Positions 49,904 through 59,257 of a stretch of 64,000 nucleotides of DNA are shown here, one piece after another. Position 1 is the stretch's first letter, and each line of letters opens with the position of its first letter. The notes under the pieces are model-generated. The model was not told the origin of the DNA. It made no database searches and saw nothing but the letters and a program-made list of their open reading frames with translations. A program made the translations under genes and the position numbers. This DNA comes from CAVYEM01 sp963767635 (GTDB lineage Bacteria > Vulcanimicrobiota > Vulcanimicrobiia > Vulcanimicrobiales > Vulcanimicrobiaceae): the NCBI GenBank assembly GCA_963767635.1, contig CAVYEM010000002.1:1-64000 (forward strand), in the 5' to 3' direction.

Positions 49904-50775
49904 ATCCGGCGCGCTCGTACGCGCAAGCAATCGACGGCGTTCGGGCGTTGCGGGCCCTCGACGACGATCGTATTCTTCCGCAAGCGCGCACGGCGCTATT
50001 CGAGCATGGCGAGCGCACGCCGCTGGCAGCCGTGCTGCTGCACGGGTTTACCAATCACCCGGGACAGTATCGCGAATTCGCGCCGATGCTTTTCGGCCGT
50101 GGCGTTAACGTGCTCGTTCCGCGCTTGCCGGATCAAGGCGATCGCAATCGCATGACGCGGCGTCTTGCGGGGCTGACTGCGGAATCGTTGCTCGCGCGCG
50201 CCTCGCAAGCCGTCGATATCGCGTGTGGCTTGGGCGAGCGCGTGTGCGTGGCGGGTATCTCGACGAGCGGACTGCTTTGCGCGTACTTCGGTCAGCATCG
50301 ATCCGACGTGGCGCGCGCTATCTGCGTTTCTCCGGTTTTTTCGATTCTGGAGCTGCCGCATTGGGCCAGCTCCGGGGCGATGCGCCTTCTGCGCGTTCTT
50401 CCGAATATGTTTCTGTGGTGGGATCCGCGCCGGCGCGATCAACAGCATCCGGCAAGTGCCTACCCGCGCTTTCCTACGCGGGCACTCGCGCAAAGCATGC
50501 GCATCGGCGACGACGTCTATGCCGCCTGCGCAAGCCAAGCGTACGCGGCCGGTTCGATCGTCACGCTGACCAATCGCTGCGATCCCGCCGTGAACAATGC
50601 CGTGACGGCGGCAGTGGTGCAGCGATGGCGCCGGCGGCGCCCCGATCGCGTCAGCGCGTTCGAGTTCACGGATTTGCCGCGCAATCACGACATCATCGAA
50701 CCGGACAATCCGAACGCACGCACGGCCGTGGTGTATCCGCGCTTGCTCGGCGAGATTCTGCAGACGCCGGCTTGA
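49882..50775 (+). CDS. Alpha/beta hydrolase, paralog of 48474-49334
   Basis: 297 residues, likely from GTG 49882, which overlaps the end of tag by 22 bases. Motifs: LAAVLLHGFTNHPGQYREFA, VLVPRLPDQGDRNRMTR, AGISTSGLLCAYFG in place of the usual GxSxG (the second Gly is Ser), TNRCDPAVNNAVTAAV and DLPRNHDIIEP for the acid and His. The duplicate at 48474 keeps GFSLGG at the same place, so the nucleophile Ser is probably conserved but the elbow is unusual. No function can be named; possibly an esterase. Confidence 0.75.
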   Translation: MLRSPDLNPARSYAQAIDGVRALRALDDDRILPQARTALFEHGERTPLAAVLLHGFTNHPGQYREFAPMLFGRGVNVLVPRLPDQGDRNRMTRRLAGLTAESLLARASQAVDIACGLGERVCVAGISTSGLLCAYFGQHRSDVARAICVSPVFSILELPHWASSGAMRLLRVLPNMFLWWDPRRRDQQHPASAYPRFPTRALAQSMRIGDDVYAACASQAYAAGSIVTLTNRCDPAVNNAVTAAVVQRWRRRRPDRVSAFEFTDLPRNHDIIEPDNPNARTAVVYPRLLGEILQTPA

Positions 50776-50789
50776 GCATCAGCGTTTCG

Positions 50790-51623
50790 ATGCTACTGAA
50801 ACTTACACGGGTTATCGCAGCAGCCTGCCTCATCGCTGCGCTGACGGCGTGCGGCCGCCAACGAGCGCAGTCCACACGCGCAAATGCAGCGGGCACCATA
50901 ACTGTTGCAGGTTCGACCGCGATGCTTCCGCTGGTCAAACAAGCGGCGCTGGACTATCAGCGCCGCCATCCGGAATTGAAGATCAGCGTTTCGGGCGGCG
51001 GATCGATGACCGGCATTACGCAAGCCGCGCAAAAAGGCGTCGACATCGGCAATTCCGACGTGCTGCCGGTGAATCAGCCCGCTCTGGTTGCACGGCCCGT
51101 CGCCGCGGTAACGTTCGGCATCGTCGTCAATCCGCGAGCAGGCGTGAAAAACCTCACCATGCGCCAAATTCGGGACGTGTTCAGCGGCAAGGTCACGAAT
51201 TGGAAGAGCGTAGGCGGCCCCGATCTCGCGATCGCGCTGATCAATCGCGCACGCAGTTCGGGGACGCGTGCGGTGTTCGTGCGCAAGCTGATGCATGGGC
51301 AACAACCTTCGGAAAACGCGCTCACGCAAGACGCGTCGGGTACCGTCGCAGCCATCATCGAGCAGACGCCGGGCGCGGTCTCGTACTTGGCGATGAACTA
51401 CGCCAAAGCGCGCGCCGAGTATGCCGTTTCGATCGACGGCGAGCCCGCAAACGAGGCCGCCGTGCGGACCGGAAAGTATCCGTTTTGGTCGTACGAATAT
51501 ATGCTCACCAACGGACAGCCGAGCGCGCAAGTTGCCGATTTCATCAATTTCGTCCGAATCGACGATCCGTTGCTCGCGCGGCTGGGATTCATTCCGGTCG
51601 GATCGATGCAACGCTCGCGCTGA
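50790..51623 (+). CDS. Phosphate-binding (PstS-like) periplasmic lipoprotein
   Basis: 277 residues from ATG 50790. Lipoprotein signal LIAALTAC with Cys21 as the lipid site. The mature part is a PstS-like type II periplasmic binding protein: TITVAGSTAMLPLVKQAALD (phosphate-site loop), SGGGSMTGITQAAQKGVDIGNSDV, LTMRQIRDVFSGKVTNWKSVGG and NRARSSGTRAVFV, which carries the conserved Ser-Gly-Thr ligand loop. No pstC, pstA or pstB is adjacent, so it is an orphan binding protein. It might bind phosphate or another tetrahedral anion. Confidence 0.85.
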   Translation: MLLKLTRVIAAACLIAALTACGRQRAQSTRANAAGTITVAGSTAMLPLVKQAALDYQRRHPELKISVSGGGSMTGITQAAQKGVDIGNSDVLPVNQPALVARPVAAVTFGIVVNPRAGVKNLTMRQIRDVFSGKVTNWKSVGGPDLAIALINRARSSGTRAVFVRKLMHGQQPSENALTQDASGTVAAIIEQTPGAVSYLAMNYAKARAEYAVSIDGEPANEAAVRTGKYPFWSYEYMLTNGQPSAQVADFINFVRIDDPLLARLGFIPVGSMQRSR

Positions 51624-51636
51624 ACGAGCGCACGCG

Positions 51637-53163
51637 TTATTGCGGATCGAACTCGTTCTGGAGAATCATTCGTTCGGAGATCTCTCTCGCTAATGTATAG
51701 CGGTCCACGTCCTGCGGTGAGGCGTGCGGCGTTTCTTTCAAAATGCGCTCCAGCTCTTCGTCGAACATCGCGTCCAGCGATTTCGGCGTGTACGCACCTG
51801 GATGGCGTATGCGCTGCGCGATCATTAGGCGATAGATCCGGTCGGTGGCCAAATCTTCCATGTAGCCGTCGAGCAGGCTCGCGCCTTTACCGTCCAGCAC
51901 GCCTTTACGATACCTGATGACGGTGCGCACTGCGGCACGGGTGGCGGCGAGCGTCGTCGTGCCGACGCCTTGTGGGCTCGGACGCAGGTCCGCGCGCAAG
52001 TCCACGCCGGCCGGACGGCGTTCCATCTGATTGGGAGATGGAAACTGCCGCACGGCGATGTCGTTCTGGTCGGGGTGCCCCGTCCAAGCACCGTCCATCA
52101 GGCAATCGGCTTCGTTTTTTTTGTCGCGCGCGAGAACGTCCAGGGCGCGGGCGTTCAATTGCGCATCTTCGCGGCTGGGATACAGCGCGGTCATGCCGCC
52201 GATGGCGAGCATGCCGTGCTTGTGGCAAATCTCTGGTATCAGCGTACGCAGGCGCTGAAAAAACGGCACGTCGATCGGAATGGTGTTGCGATCGGGAAGC
52301 ACCCAGTGCGGGTCCGCCAAATTATAGTGTATCAAACTCGCCATGTAATCCCAGCGTCCCAGATTCAATCCAAGCAGATGCTTGCGCAGCGCGTACGTGA
52401 AATCTTCGAGTTGGTACGCCAGCGGATGGGCTTCGACCAGCGCCATGCACTTGATGGCTTCGCCGGACCAATTGCGAGCCGCCGCGACGGCATCGAACAC
52501 GTCGCGCCACCATAGCGCTTCCTCCGCCGATTCCGATTTTGGAATGTAGATGCAGAGCGTGCGATTGGGCAGGCGTTCGATGTCGATCCGGTAAGCGAGC
52601 AGCGCAACGTCGAACAGCGAGGCCGGCGTCGGTTCGGCCAGGACTCCGTCTTGCCGCAGGTGCAGTCCGCGCACGCGAGTCCACACCACCGTCGGCGAGG
52701 CTGCGATTCCAATGCGTCCTCCGCGCTTTGAATCTTCGTACGTCAACTCGCCGTAAAGCGAAGCGACCAGATTGCGATGGGCTTGCATGAGGCGATCCCA
52801 GGTGTTGGCCATCGAATCTTCGAGATCGAGCATTACGCCGGGCGCGCCCGAATTGAGCATCTTGACGACCAGTTCCGCGTCGTCCGCGGGTCCGGTCATT
52901 TGATTGCGCTGGTCGCAGCACCATGCCGGAAGCGCGATGCGCCAGTCGGTTGGGCGCACCTTGGAGGCGTGTGCGTACGTGGGCAACTCGCCGCCGTGCG
53001 CGCGCTGCAGCACGGCACGGCGCCGCTCGGCCAGCTGCTGTTGCTGCGGCGTGAACCGCTCGTGCAGTGGACCGTAGAAACGCGCGAAACCCGCCGGCAA
53101 ATCCCGTTCGATGTCGAAGTTCGCCGGTGCGCTGTTCGGGGCGGCAACGGTAAGCGTTTGCAT
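51637..53163 (-). CDS. aceB: Malate synthase (A type)
   Basis: 508 residues. ATG 53163 shares one base with the aceA stop. Motifs: MLDLEDSMANTWDRLMQAHRN (Mg2+/active-site region), GRIGIAASPTVVWTRVRGLHL, YIPKSESAEEALWW, MALVEAHPLAYQLEDF, GMLAIGGMTALYPSREDAQL and DGAWTGHPDQNDIAV. These match malate synthase A, which condenses glyoxylate with acetyl-CoA. Intact. Together with aceA it completes the glyoxylate shunt. Confidence 0.95.
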   Translation of the reverse strand: MQTLTVAAPNSAPANFDIERDLPAGFARFYGPLHERFTPQQQQLAERRRAVLQRAHGGELPTYAHASKVRPTDWRIALPAWCCDQRNQMTGPADDAELVVKMLNSGAPGVMLDLEDSMANTWDRLMQAHRNLVASLYGELTYEDSKRGGRIGIAASPTVVWTRVRGLHLRQDGVLAEPTPASLFDVALLAYRIDIERLPNRTLCIYIPKSESAEEALWWRDVFDAVAAARNWSGEAIKCMALVEAHPLAYQLEDFTYALRKHLLGLNLGRWDYMASLIHYNLADPHWVLPDRNTIPIDVPFFQRLRTLIPEICHKHGMLAIGGMTALYPSREDAQLNARALDVLARDKKNEADCLMDGAWTGHPDQNDIAVRQFPSPNQMERRPAGVDLRADLRPSPQGVGTTTLAATRAAVRTVIRYRKGVLDGKGASLLDGYMEDLATDRIYRLMIAQRIRHPGAYTPKSLDAMFDEELERILKETPHASPQDVDRYTLAREISERMILQNEFDPQ

Positions 53164-54461
53164 TACGCTACCGCCGGCGAGGCAGTTTCGCAGAATTGTT
53201 CGCTTTCGGTGGAACCTTCCAGCGCTGCGGTCGATGAGGTTCCTTCGGATACGATGCGGCCGATCTCGTCGAAATACCCCGTACCGACCTCGCGCTGATG
53301 GCGCGTTGCCGTGTAGCCGAACGGCTCGCTCGCGAACTCCCGCTCTTGGAAATCCGCGTATGCGCTCATGCCGCGCGCTCTGAAATCTCGCGAGAGCTCG
53401 AACATACCGTGATTGAGCGCGTGGAATCCGGCCAACGTGATGAACTGGAACCTGTACCCCATGCTTGCGAGGCGATCGCGAAACGCGGCGATGGCGTGCT
53501 CGTCGAGCTTTTTCTTCCAATTGAAAGAGGGCGAGCAGTTGTACGCCAGGAGTTTGCCCGGAAACTCCGCGTGCACGGCGCCGGCAAAACGTTGCGCTTC
53601 TTCGATGTTCGGTTCGGAAGTCTCGCACCAGAGCAGATCCGCATACGGCGCGTACGCTACCGCGCGCGCAATTGCCGCCTCGATGCCCCCACGAATGCGA
53701 TAGAAGCCCTCGGCCGTCCGTTCACCGGTGCAAAACGCGCGATCGCGCGGATCGACGTCGCTGGTGAGCAATTGCGCCGCGTTTGCGTCCGTGCGCGCGA
53801 CGATGATCGTCGGCACGTCGAGCACGTCGGCGGCGAAGCGCGCGGCCGTTAGGTGGCGCACTGCCTGTTGCGTGGGAATGAGCACCTTGCCGCCCATGTG
53901 CCCGCATTTTTTCTCCGAAGCGAGCTGATCTTCGAAATGCACGCCGGCCGCACCGGCCTTAATCATCGCTTTCATGAGTTCGAAGACGTTCAAGGCTCCG
54001 CCGAAACCGGCTTCGGCATCGGCAACGATTGGCGCGAACCAGTGGGTGTCGCGCCGCCCTTCGCTGTGATCGATCTGGTCCGCGCGCTGCAGCGCATTGT
54101 TGATGCGCTCGACCACGCTGGGGACGCTGTTGACCGGATAGAGGCTCTGATCCGGATACATTTGTCCCGCCAGATTGGCGTCGGCGGCGACTTGCCAGCC
54201 GCTCAGATAAATCGCCGGCAGCCCCGCCTTGACGGCTTGCACGGCTTGATTTCCCGTCAGGCACCCCAGCGCAGTGACCGGATCGCCGGAAGCTAGCAAC
54301 GCCCATAGGCGCTCCGCTCCCAAACGCGCGAGTGTGTGCTCGACGGGCACGCTGCCGCGAAGGCGCTCCACGTCACGGGCGCGATAGGTGCGGCGAATTC
54401 CCAGCCAGCGAGGATCGGTTGACCAACGGCGTTCGAGGGTGGATGCGGCGGCTACGCTCAT
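53163..54461 (-). CDS. aceA: Isocitrate lyase
   Basis: 432 residues from ATG 54461, with AGGAGGGG 8 bases upstream. Motifs: YLSGWQVAADANLAGQMYPDQ, WFAPIVADAEAGFGGALNVFE with Mg2+ ligands, and the active-site loop ASEKKCGHMGGKVLIPTQQA (catalytic Cys in KKCGH). TIIVARTDANAAQLLTSD and NCSPSFNWKKKLDEHAI are also typical. It splits isocitrate to glyoxylate and succinate. First gene of an aceA-aceB operon, allowing growth on acetate or fatty acids. Promoter probably within the hairpin-rich gap upstream. Confidence 0.96.
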   Translation of the reverse strand: MSVAAASTLERRWSTDPRWLGIRRTYRARDVERLRGSVPVEHTLARLGAERLWALLASGDPVTALGCLTGNQAVQAVKAGLPAIYLSGWQVAADANLAGQMYPDQSLYPVNSVPSVVERINNALQRADQIDHSEGRRDTHWFAPIVADAEAGFGGALNVFELMKAMIKAGAAGVHFEDQLASEKKCGHMGGKVLIPTQQAVRHLTAARFAADVLDVPTIIVARTDANAAQLLTSDVDPRDRAFCTGERTAEGFYRIRGGIEAAIARAVAYAPYADLLWCETSEPNIEEAQRFAGAVHAEFPGKLLAYNCSPSFNWKKKLDEHAIAAFRDRLASMGYRFQFITLAGFHALNHGMFELSRDFRARGMSAYADFQEREFASEPFGYTATRHQREVGTGYFDEIGRIVSEGTSSTAALEGSTESEQFCETASPAVA

Positions 54462-54495
54462 ATAAAAAGCCCCTCCTGCGGCCTCTATCGCAACG

Positions 54496-54641
54496 CTTGG
54501 ACTGGGTCCAAGGCAATTGGAGCAATCCAATTGGATGGGCGCCTTTGGGACGTTGGATGAGCGCCAACTCTAAGGCGCATGGTTTACCCGTCCGGGTGCA
54601 CGCTTTAAACGCCCGGACGCATAACCTGGGCCGGAAGGCCC
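54496..54641. other. Array of five perfect hairpins upstream of aceA
   Basis: Stems: 54496-54512 (CTTGGAC/GTCCAAG), 54514-54533 (CAATTGGA/TCCAATTG, loop GCAA), 54539-54578 (GCGCCTT/AAGGCGC enclosing GTTGG/CCAAC), 54589-54619 (CGTCCGGG/CCCGGACG) and 54628-54641 (GGGCC/GGCCC, loop GGAA). Read on the plus strand two loops are GNRA type (GCAA, GGAA), hinting at a plus-strand structured RNA; on the minus strand it would be the aceA leader. The 426-bp gap 54462-54887 holds this array and the repeat after it, and no gene. Confidence 0.5.
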
Positions 54642-54677
54642 GGCTGCAGTCCGGCGACATCGCTAAAAACGACGGGG

Positions 54678-54880
54678 GGCGTGGAGCGCCCTTCGGCATC
54701 GCTCAGGACGAGCTCCGCGCGCATACGCCAACGTTGCATGGGGGCCGAAGGCCGGGGGCGTGGAGCCTCCTTCGGCATCGCTCAGACGCTCCGCGCGCAT
54801 ACGCCAACGTTGCATCGGGGCCGAAGGCCGGGGGCCCCGGCGGCTCTGCCGACGGGGGGCGGAGCGCGTAGCGCGCATAC
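54678..54880. repeat. Tandem ~79-bp repeat plus dispersed 42-bp block
   Basis: Two near-identical units begin at 54678 and 54757 (period 79): each contains GGCGTGGAG, CCTTCGGCATCGCTCAG, CTCCGCGCGCATACGCCAAC and GGCCGAAGGCCGG. A partial third copy (GAGCGCG, GCGCATACGCC) follows. Between them, 54819-54860 is the exact inverse of 17421-17462. Repeats translating to FGIAQDELRA-like strings are known as dispersed intergenic elements in several bacterial lineages; here the match is my judgement. No transposase is present. Confidence 0.8.
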
Positions 54881-54887
54881 GCCTCTT

Positions 54888-57800
54888 CTACGGCAGCGTC
54901 GGCAACGGCAGCGACGGCCGCGTGCTCAGATCGGGATACGGCTCGACGAATTGCTCCGCGGCTTGCGTCACCAGACGCAGCGCGCATTCCATTTGCGGGT
55001 CGCGTTCTTCCGCATAATCCTGCGGCGCAATGTCTACTTCATAGTCTGGATCGGTGCCGTAGTTTTCGACGTTCCAGCCGACGTCTTTGAACCAAAACGA
55101 AAACTCCGGCTGCGTCGTGATCGTGCCGTCCACCAAAAAGTGATACGGATTGATGCCCACGACGCCGCCCCACGTGCGCTTTCCGACCAGCGGCCCCAAG
55201 CGATATATTTTGAAACAGTGGCTGAAGATGTCGCCATCGGAGCCCGCGAATTGATTGGTGATCGCCACGATCGGTCCGGCTACCGATTCGGGCGGATACG
55301 GCACCGGCTTGCTGCCGTAGCGAGCGAAATCGTAGCCCACGCGCTTGCGCGCCAGCTTTTCGAGCAACAGCGGCGAGACGTGACCGCCGCGATTGTAGCG
55401 TACGTCGACAATCAACCCCGCCCGATCGAATTCGTTCAAGTATCCGCGGTGAAATTCCGAAAAACCCCAGGGCCCCATGTCGGGAATGTGCACGTAGCCG
55501 ATCTTTCCATCGGTCTGCTCGTGCACGCGCCGCCGATTCGATTCCACCCACGCGCGATATCGCAGCGGCTGTTCGCTCTCCAATGCCTTTACCGTCGCGC
55601 TGCGTTCGCCGCGCTCGTCCTGCACGATGATGGCGACGTCCCTGCCGGCTTGATTCACCAGCGCTTGCTGCGGCGAGAATTCGCGCGTGAGCCGCTTTCC
55701 ACCGATCGCGATGATGCTATCGCCTTGGCGAATCGCGAGGCCCGGTTCAGCTAAGGGGGAATCGACGTTGCGGTTCCACGAGTCCCCGCGGTAAATCCGA
55801 TCGATCCGCCACGCGCGCGCGCTCTCGTTCCAAACGAAATCGGCGCCGAGAAATCCGGTATCGTACTCCGGCGGCTTGCGCAAGTCGCCGCCGATCTCGT
55901 ATGCATGCGAGGTGCCCAGCTCGCCGTGCATCTCCCAGATCACGTCGGAGAGCTCCGCTCGGGTGCGCACGCGCGGCAGCAACGCCGCGTACCGATCGTA
56001 CACGCGGTCCCAGTCGATGTCCGACATGTCCTCGACCCAGAACTGTTCGGTTTGCATGCGCCAGGCTTCACGATACATTTGACCCCACTCGCTGCGCGGT
56101 TCGACCTCCAAACTGATGCGATCCAAATCGATCCAACCACTTTTGCGCCCTGACTCGCTGGGCGGTTTGATGTCGTCGGTCTCTTCGGGCAAGTCGCTGA
56201 GCGCGTCGACCACCCGCAACCGGTCCTGCGAACGGTACGCGAGCGTATGGCGATCGTTGCCAAGCGCGATGTCCGAAACGTCGTTTGCAATCGTCGCGCA
56301 GCGCTGCTGTTCGAAGTCGTAGGCCAGCAGCGTGCCGCCGGGCTCGTGTGCGTCCCAATCGCGATCGCCCGGCTTGATGCCGCGCACCTCGAACCGCGTG
56401 AACAGTACGCGATTGCGAGCGGCGACGATTTCGCGGTACTCCCCCTCGTCCACCGGAAACGCCAGAATACGGCCGTCGATGCCTTCGAAATCGATCTCGA
56501 TCCGTGGTGGCTGCTGCGCGCGTTTCTTTTCCTCATCCGCGCTTTCACGATCGTGTTCGTGCTCGCGATGCACCGGCTTGGGCTTTGGAGCAAACGGATT
56601 GGGAACGTCCGAGCGCAACGTCACGAGAAAAGGGCGCTGCGCCTGCGGGAAACTCAAACCGAACTGCAGCGCGTCGTAGACGGGATCGAAATCGCGTGCG
56701 GAGATGAAGTACAAATACTTGCCTTCGGGATCCCAGGCGGGAGAAGCATCGACGCGCATCTTCGGCGTCACGTCGTGGATTTTTCCGGACTTGCATTTCG
56801 CGATGCGCAGGATCGCCGTATTGTCGCCGCCGGGCCACCACACGTATGCGAGCCACCTTCCGTCCGGAGAGAACGCCAAGTCGCGAATGCGGTTCCCGGG
56901 GCTCTTGTCGATCACGCGCATTGTCCCGTCCGCGTCGACGAGCATCAGTTCGTAGCGGTGGTTCGCAAACGCAATGCGGTCGTTTACCGGCGAACATGCG
57001 ATCTCGGTGACTCGTCCGATATCGCCTTTGCTTATCGCACGGGGCGCATGTCCTGCGTTTGCGTCGTGCACCGCGATCTGCTCGCAACCGCTCTCGTCCG
57101 TCGACGTCACGAAGCGGTCCCCGTCGTGCATCCAAGCGATATTGCGGTAGCGCACCGCGCTTCCGACGCCGTGATGCACCGGCGCTTCTTCCCAAAACGG
57201 CATCAAAAACGGCTGACCGCGCTCGATAAGCGCGAGACGCGTGCCGTCCGGCGAAGGCGCGAACTCGTCCAGTGCTTCCGAGCCGTCCAAAAAGCGCCGA
57301 GCGGTTTGCGGCGCAGCGGACGCCGCCGTCACCGGAACCTCGCGCACGTCGCCGCTCTCGAAGATCCAAACAAAAGATCGAAGCGCCGGCCGTGTAGACG
57401 ATCCTCCGGCCGTCGGTGCTGGGGAAGCGCACGTAATAGTCGTTGTGGTTCGTGTGGCGCTGAACGTCACCGCCATCGAGCAAACAGGAATAGATATTGC
57501 CTATTCCTTGATGATCGGCCAAGAAAAATATCCGTTCGCCGATCCACATCGGCCACACCGGATTGCCGTCGGGCAGCGCGAGCTTCTCGAACTTGCGCGA
57601 TCCGTCGCGATCGATCCAGATTTCACCCGACGTGCCGCCGCGGTACCGTTTCCACCTTGCGGGATCGCTTTCGTTGCGGCCGATCGTCAGCGCCGCTCCC
57701 GGCCCGGGAAAGAGCGACTTCATGTGCCCGAGGCCGAGTTCGCGCGGCGTGCCGCCGTCGGGGCTCACCGCAAAGCCGCGCGTTTCGCGCAGATACCATG

Positions 57801-58125
57801 CCGAAGGATTGGCGACAAAGAGAATCTCGCTGCCGTCCCGGCTCCAAGCGCACGCCGATGCCGCGGAGCTTCCAAGATACGTGAGCCGCCGCGGGCGCCC
57901 ACCGCCGGCCGGCATGAGGTAGAGCTCCGGATGCCCCTCGTCGTTGGCCACGAAGGCGATGTGGGAACCGTCGGGCGAGATGCGCGGCGTGCTGCAGCCG
58001 CCCGGGGTCGCGGTCAGCCGGTTTGCAGCGCCGCCCTCGCACGGCACCGACCACAGATCCTCCTCGCAGACGAAGACGATGCGGTCGCCCCAGACGGTGG
58101 CATAGCGGTAATAACCCTGGTCCAT
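54888..58125 (-). CDS. Tricorn protease homolog (S41 family), one frameshift
   Basis: ~1080 residues, from ATG 58125 (MDQGYYRYATVWGDRIVFVC); a GTG three codons earlier is an alternative. Two beta-propellers (CSTPRISPDGSHIAFVANDE, SPDGTRLALIERGQ, AFSPDGRWLAYVWW), then the C1 domain, PDZ (PLAEPGLAIRQGDSIIAIGG) and C2. Tricorn catalytic residues are visible: His in GELGTSHAYE, nucleophile Ser in NQFAGSDGDIFSH, and Glu in DYAEERDP near the C-terminus. A one-base insertion near 57381 splits the gene in the first propeller. The complex trims peptides released by other proteases. No signal peptide. Confidence 0.93.
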
Positions 58126-58200
58126 GAGGCGCACACGTTAGCGGCGAGGGGCGCGCGTCCCGCTTGCTGAGCCAATTGACTTTGTGATACAAAGTAATAT

Positions 58201-58920
58201 ATGGCAATGCACGCCGCGCTCGAACAACAGTTCCCGGCGCATGTGGCGATCATCATGGACGGCAACCGGCGGTGGGCGCAGGCGCGCGGTTTGTCCCTCG
58301 TGGAGGGCTACCGGCGAGGAATCGGCGCCTTGCGCAGCACGGTCAGCGCCGCTCTCGATGCCGGCGTGAGCGCGCTCACCGTCTACGGATTTTCGGCTGA
58401 GAACTGGCGGCGCGACGCCGGTGAAATCGCGATGCTGATGCAGATGTGCGCCGTTTTCGCACGCTCCGAGCGCGCGCTGCTGGTTCGTCAAGGCGTGCGC
58501 GTTCGGATCGTCGGCGACATCGAGCCGTTTGCCCTTCCGGCCGCGGCCGGATTGCACGCATTGGTGCGCGCGACGCAGCACAACGGCAGGCTGACGCTCA
58601 ACCTTGCGCTCAACTACAGCGGCCGCGCGGAGATTCTGCGCGCGGTCCGGTCCATCGCGGGCGATGTCGCGCGCGGCGCGGTGAACGCGGACGACGTGGA
58701 CGAAGCGCTGCTGCGCTCGCGATTGTATTCGCCGGAAATGTCGGACCCGGACTTGCTGATCCGCACCGGCGGGGAACTGCGCGTGTCGAACTTCCTGCTC
58801 TATCAACTGGCGTACACCGAGCTGGTGGCGTGTGCACAGCTGTGGCCGGAATTCACGAACGAACACTTCGCGAACGCCGTGCGCGAATTCGGGCAACGCC
58901 GGCGCAGATTCGGGACTTAA
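58201..58920 (+). CDS. uppS: Cis-prenyltransferase, undecaprenyl diphosphate synthase-like
   Basis: 239 residues, ATG 58201. Family motifs: HVAIIMDGNRRWA (the Asp that binds Mg2+), YGFSAENWRR, RVRIVGDIEPF, LNLALNYSGRAEI and the C-terminal DPDLLIRTGGELRVSNFLLYQLAYTEL. The conserved His of region I (E. coli FGHKAG) is replaced by Tyr (VEGYRRGIG). The C-terminal RTGGE and the Glu in AYTEL are kept. It makes an isoprenyl diphosphate carrier, with chain length unknown. An essential canonical copy might lie elsewhere. Confidence 0.88.
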   Translation: MAMHAALEQQFPAHVAIIMDGNRRWAQARGLSLVEGYRRGIGALRSTVSAALDAGVSALTVYGFSAENWRRDAGEIAMLMQMCAVFARSERALLVRQGVRVRIVGDIEPFALPAAAGLHALVRATQHNGRLTLNLALNYSGRAEILRAVRSIAGDVARGAVNADDVDEALLRSRLYSPEMSDPDLLIRTGGELRVSNFLLYQLAYTELVACAQLWPEFTNEHFANAVREFGQRRRRFGT

Positions 58921-59073
58921 CAGGCCCCTCAACAGGCCTGTTGTCGCCTTGGCGGGCTCGATTTACCGCTTTTTAGGTTTCCGCACCGCAAGGGTACGAA
59001 CAGCCCGGACATAGCTGGCGCTCGAAATCCAGTGCCGTCGTACCGATTAGTACGGGTAACGACCAGCGTCGTC
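58921..59073. other. Intergenic region after uppS (no gene seen)
   Basis: The 337-bp gap 58921-59257 separates convergent uppS and the GH125 gene. It contains a 14-bp perfect palindrome CAACAGGCCTGTTG (58930-58943), a short CGTAC/GTACG inverted repeat (59039-59054) and the minus-strand terminator at 59074-59123. Between 59124 and 59257 nothing gene-like is seen apart from the 3' trailer of GH125; a plus-strand frame there shows no coding character. Confidence 0.4.
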
Positions 59074-59123
59074 AAAAAAAAACTACGCCATAGTGCCTTT
59101 GACTACCGTGCACTATGGCGTAG
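59074..59123 (-). terminator. Intrinsic terminator of GH125 transcript
   Basis: On the minus strand a perfect 14-bp stem, CTACGCCATAGTGC (59123-59110) with GCACTATGGCGTAG (59096-59083), loop of 13 bases, is followed directly by nine T (59082-59074). It lies about 135 bp after the GH125 stop. The best terminator in the window. Confidence 0.9.
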
Positions 59124-59257
59124 ACTGCATTCATGAAGGGAGCCGAGCGAAACCCATGCATCAAGATCGCGACGACGCGCCGGCGCAGCTCGTTCTTGTT
59201 GAACTGCATCTTGCGCGCGCGCCCAAAACCATTCCCGGAACGCGCGAACGGAAACGT

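Noticed and set aside
54539..54610. tRNA-like cloverleaf on plus strand
   Set aside because: The candidate anticodon loop has 8 bases and no T at position 33, and no acceptor stem closes.
56247..57884. 545-aa plus-strand frame inside tricorn
   Set aside because: Arg/Ala-rich low-information shadow; the minus strand has clear tricorn domains.
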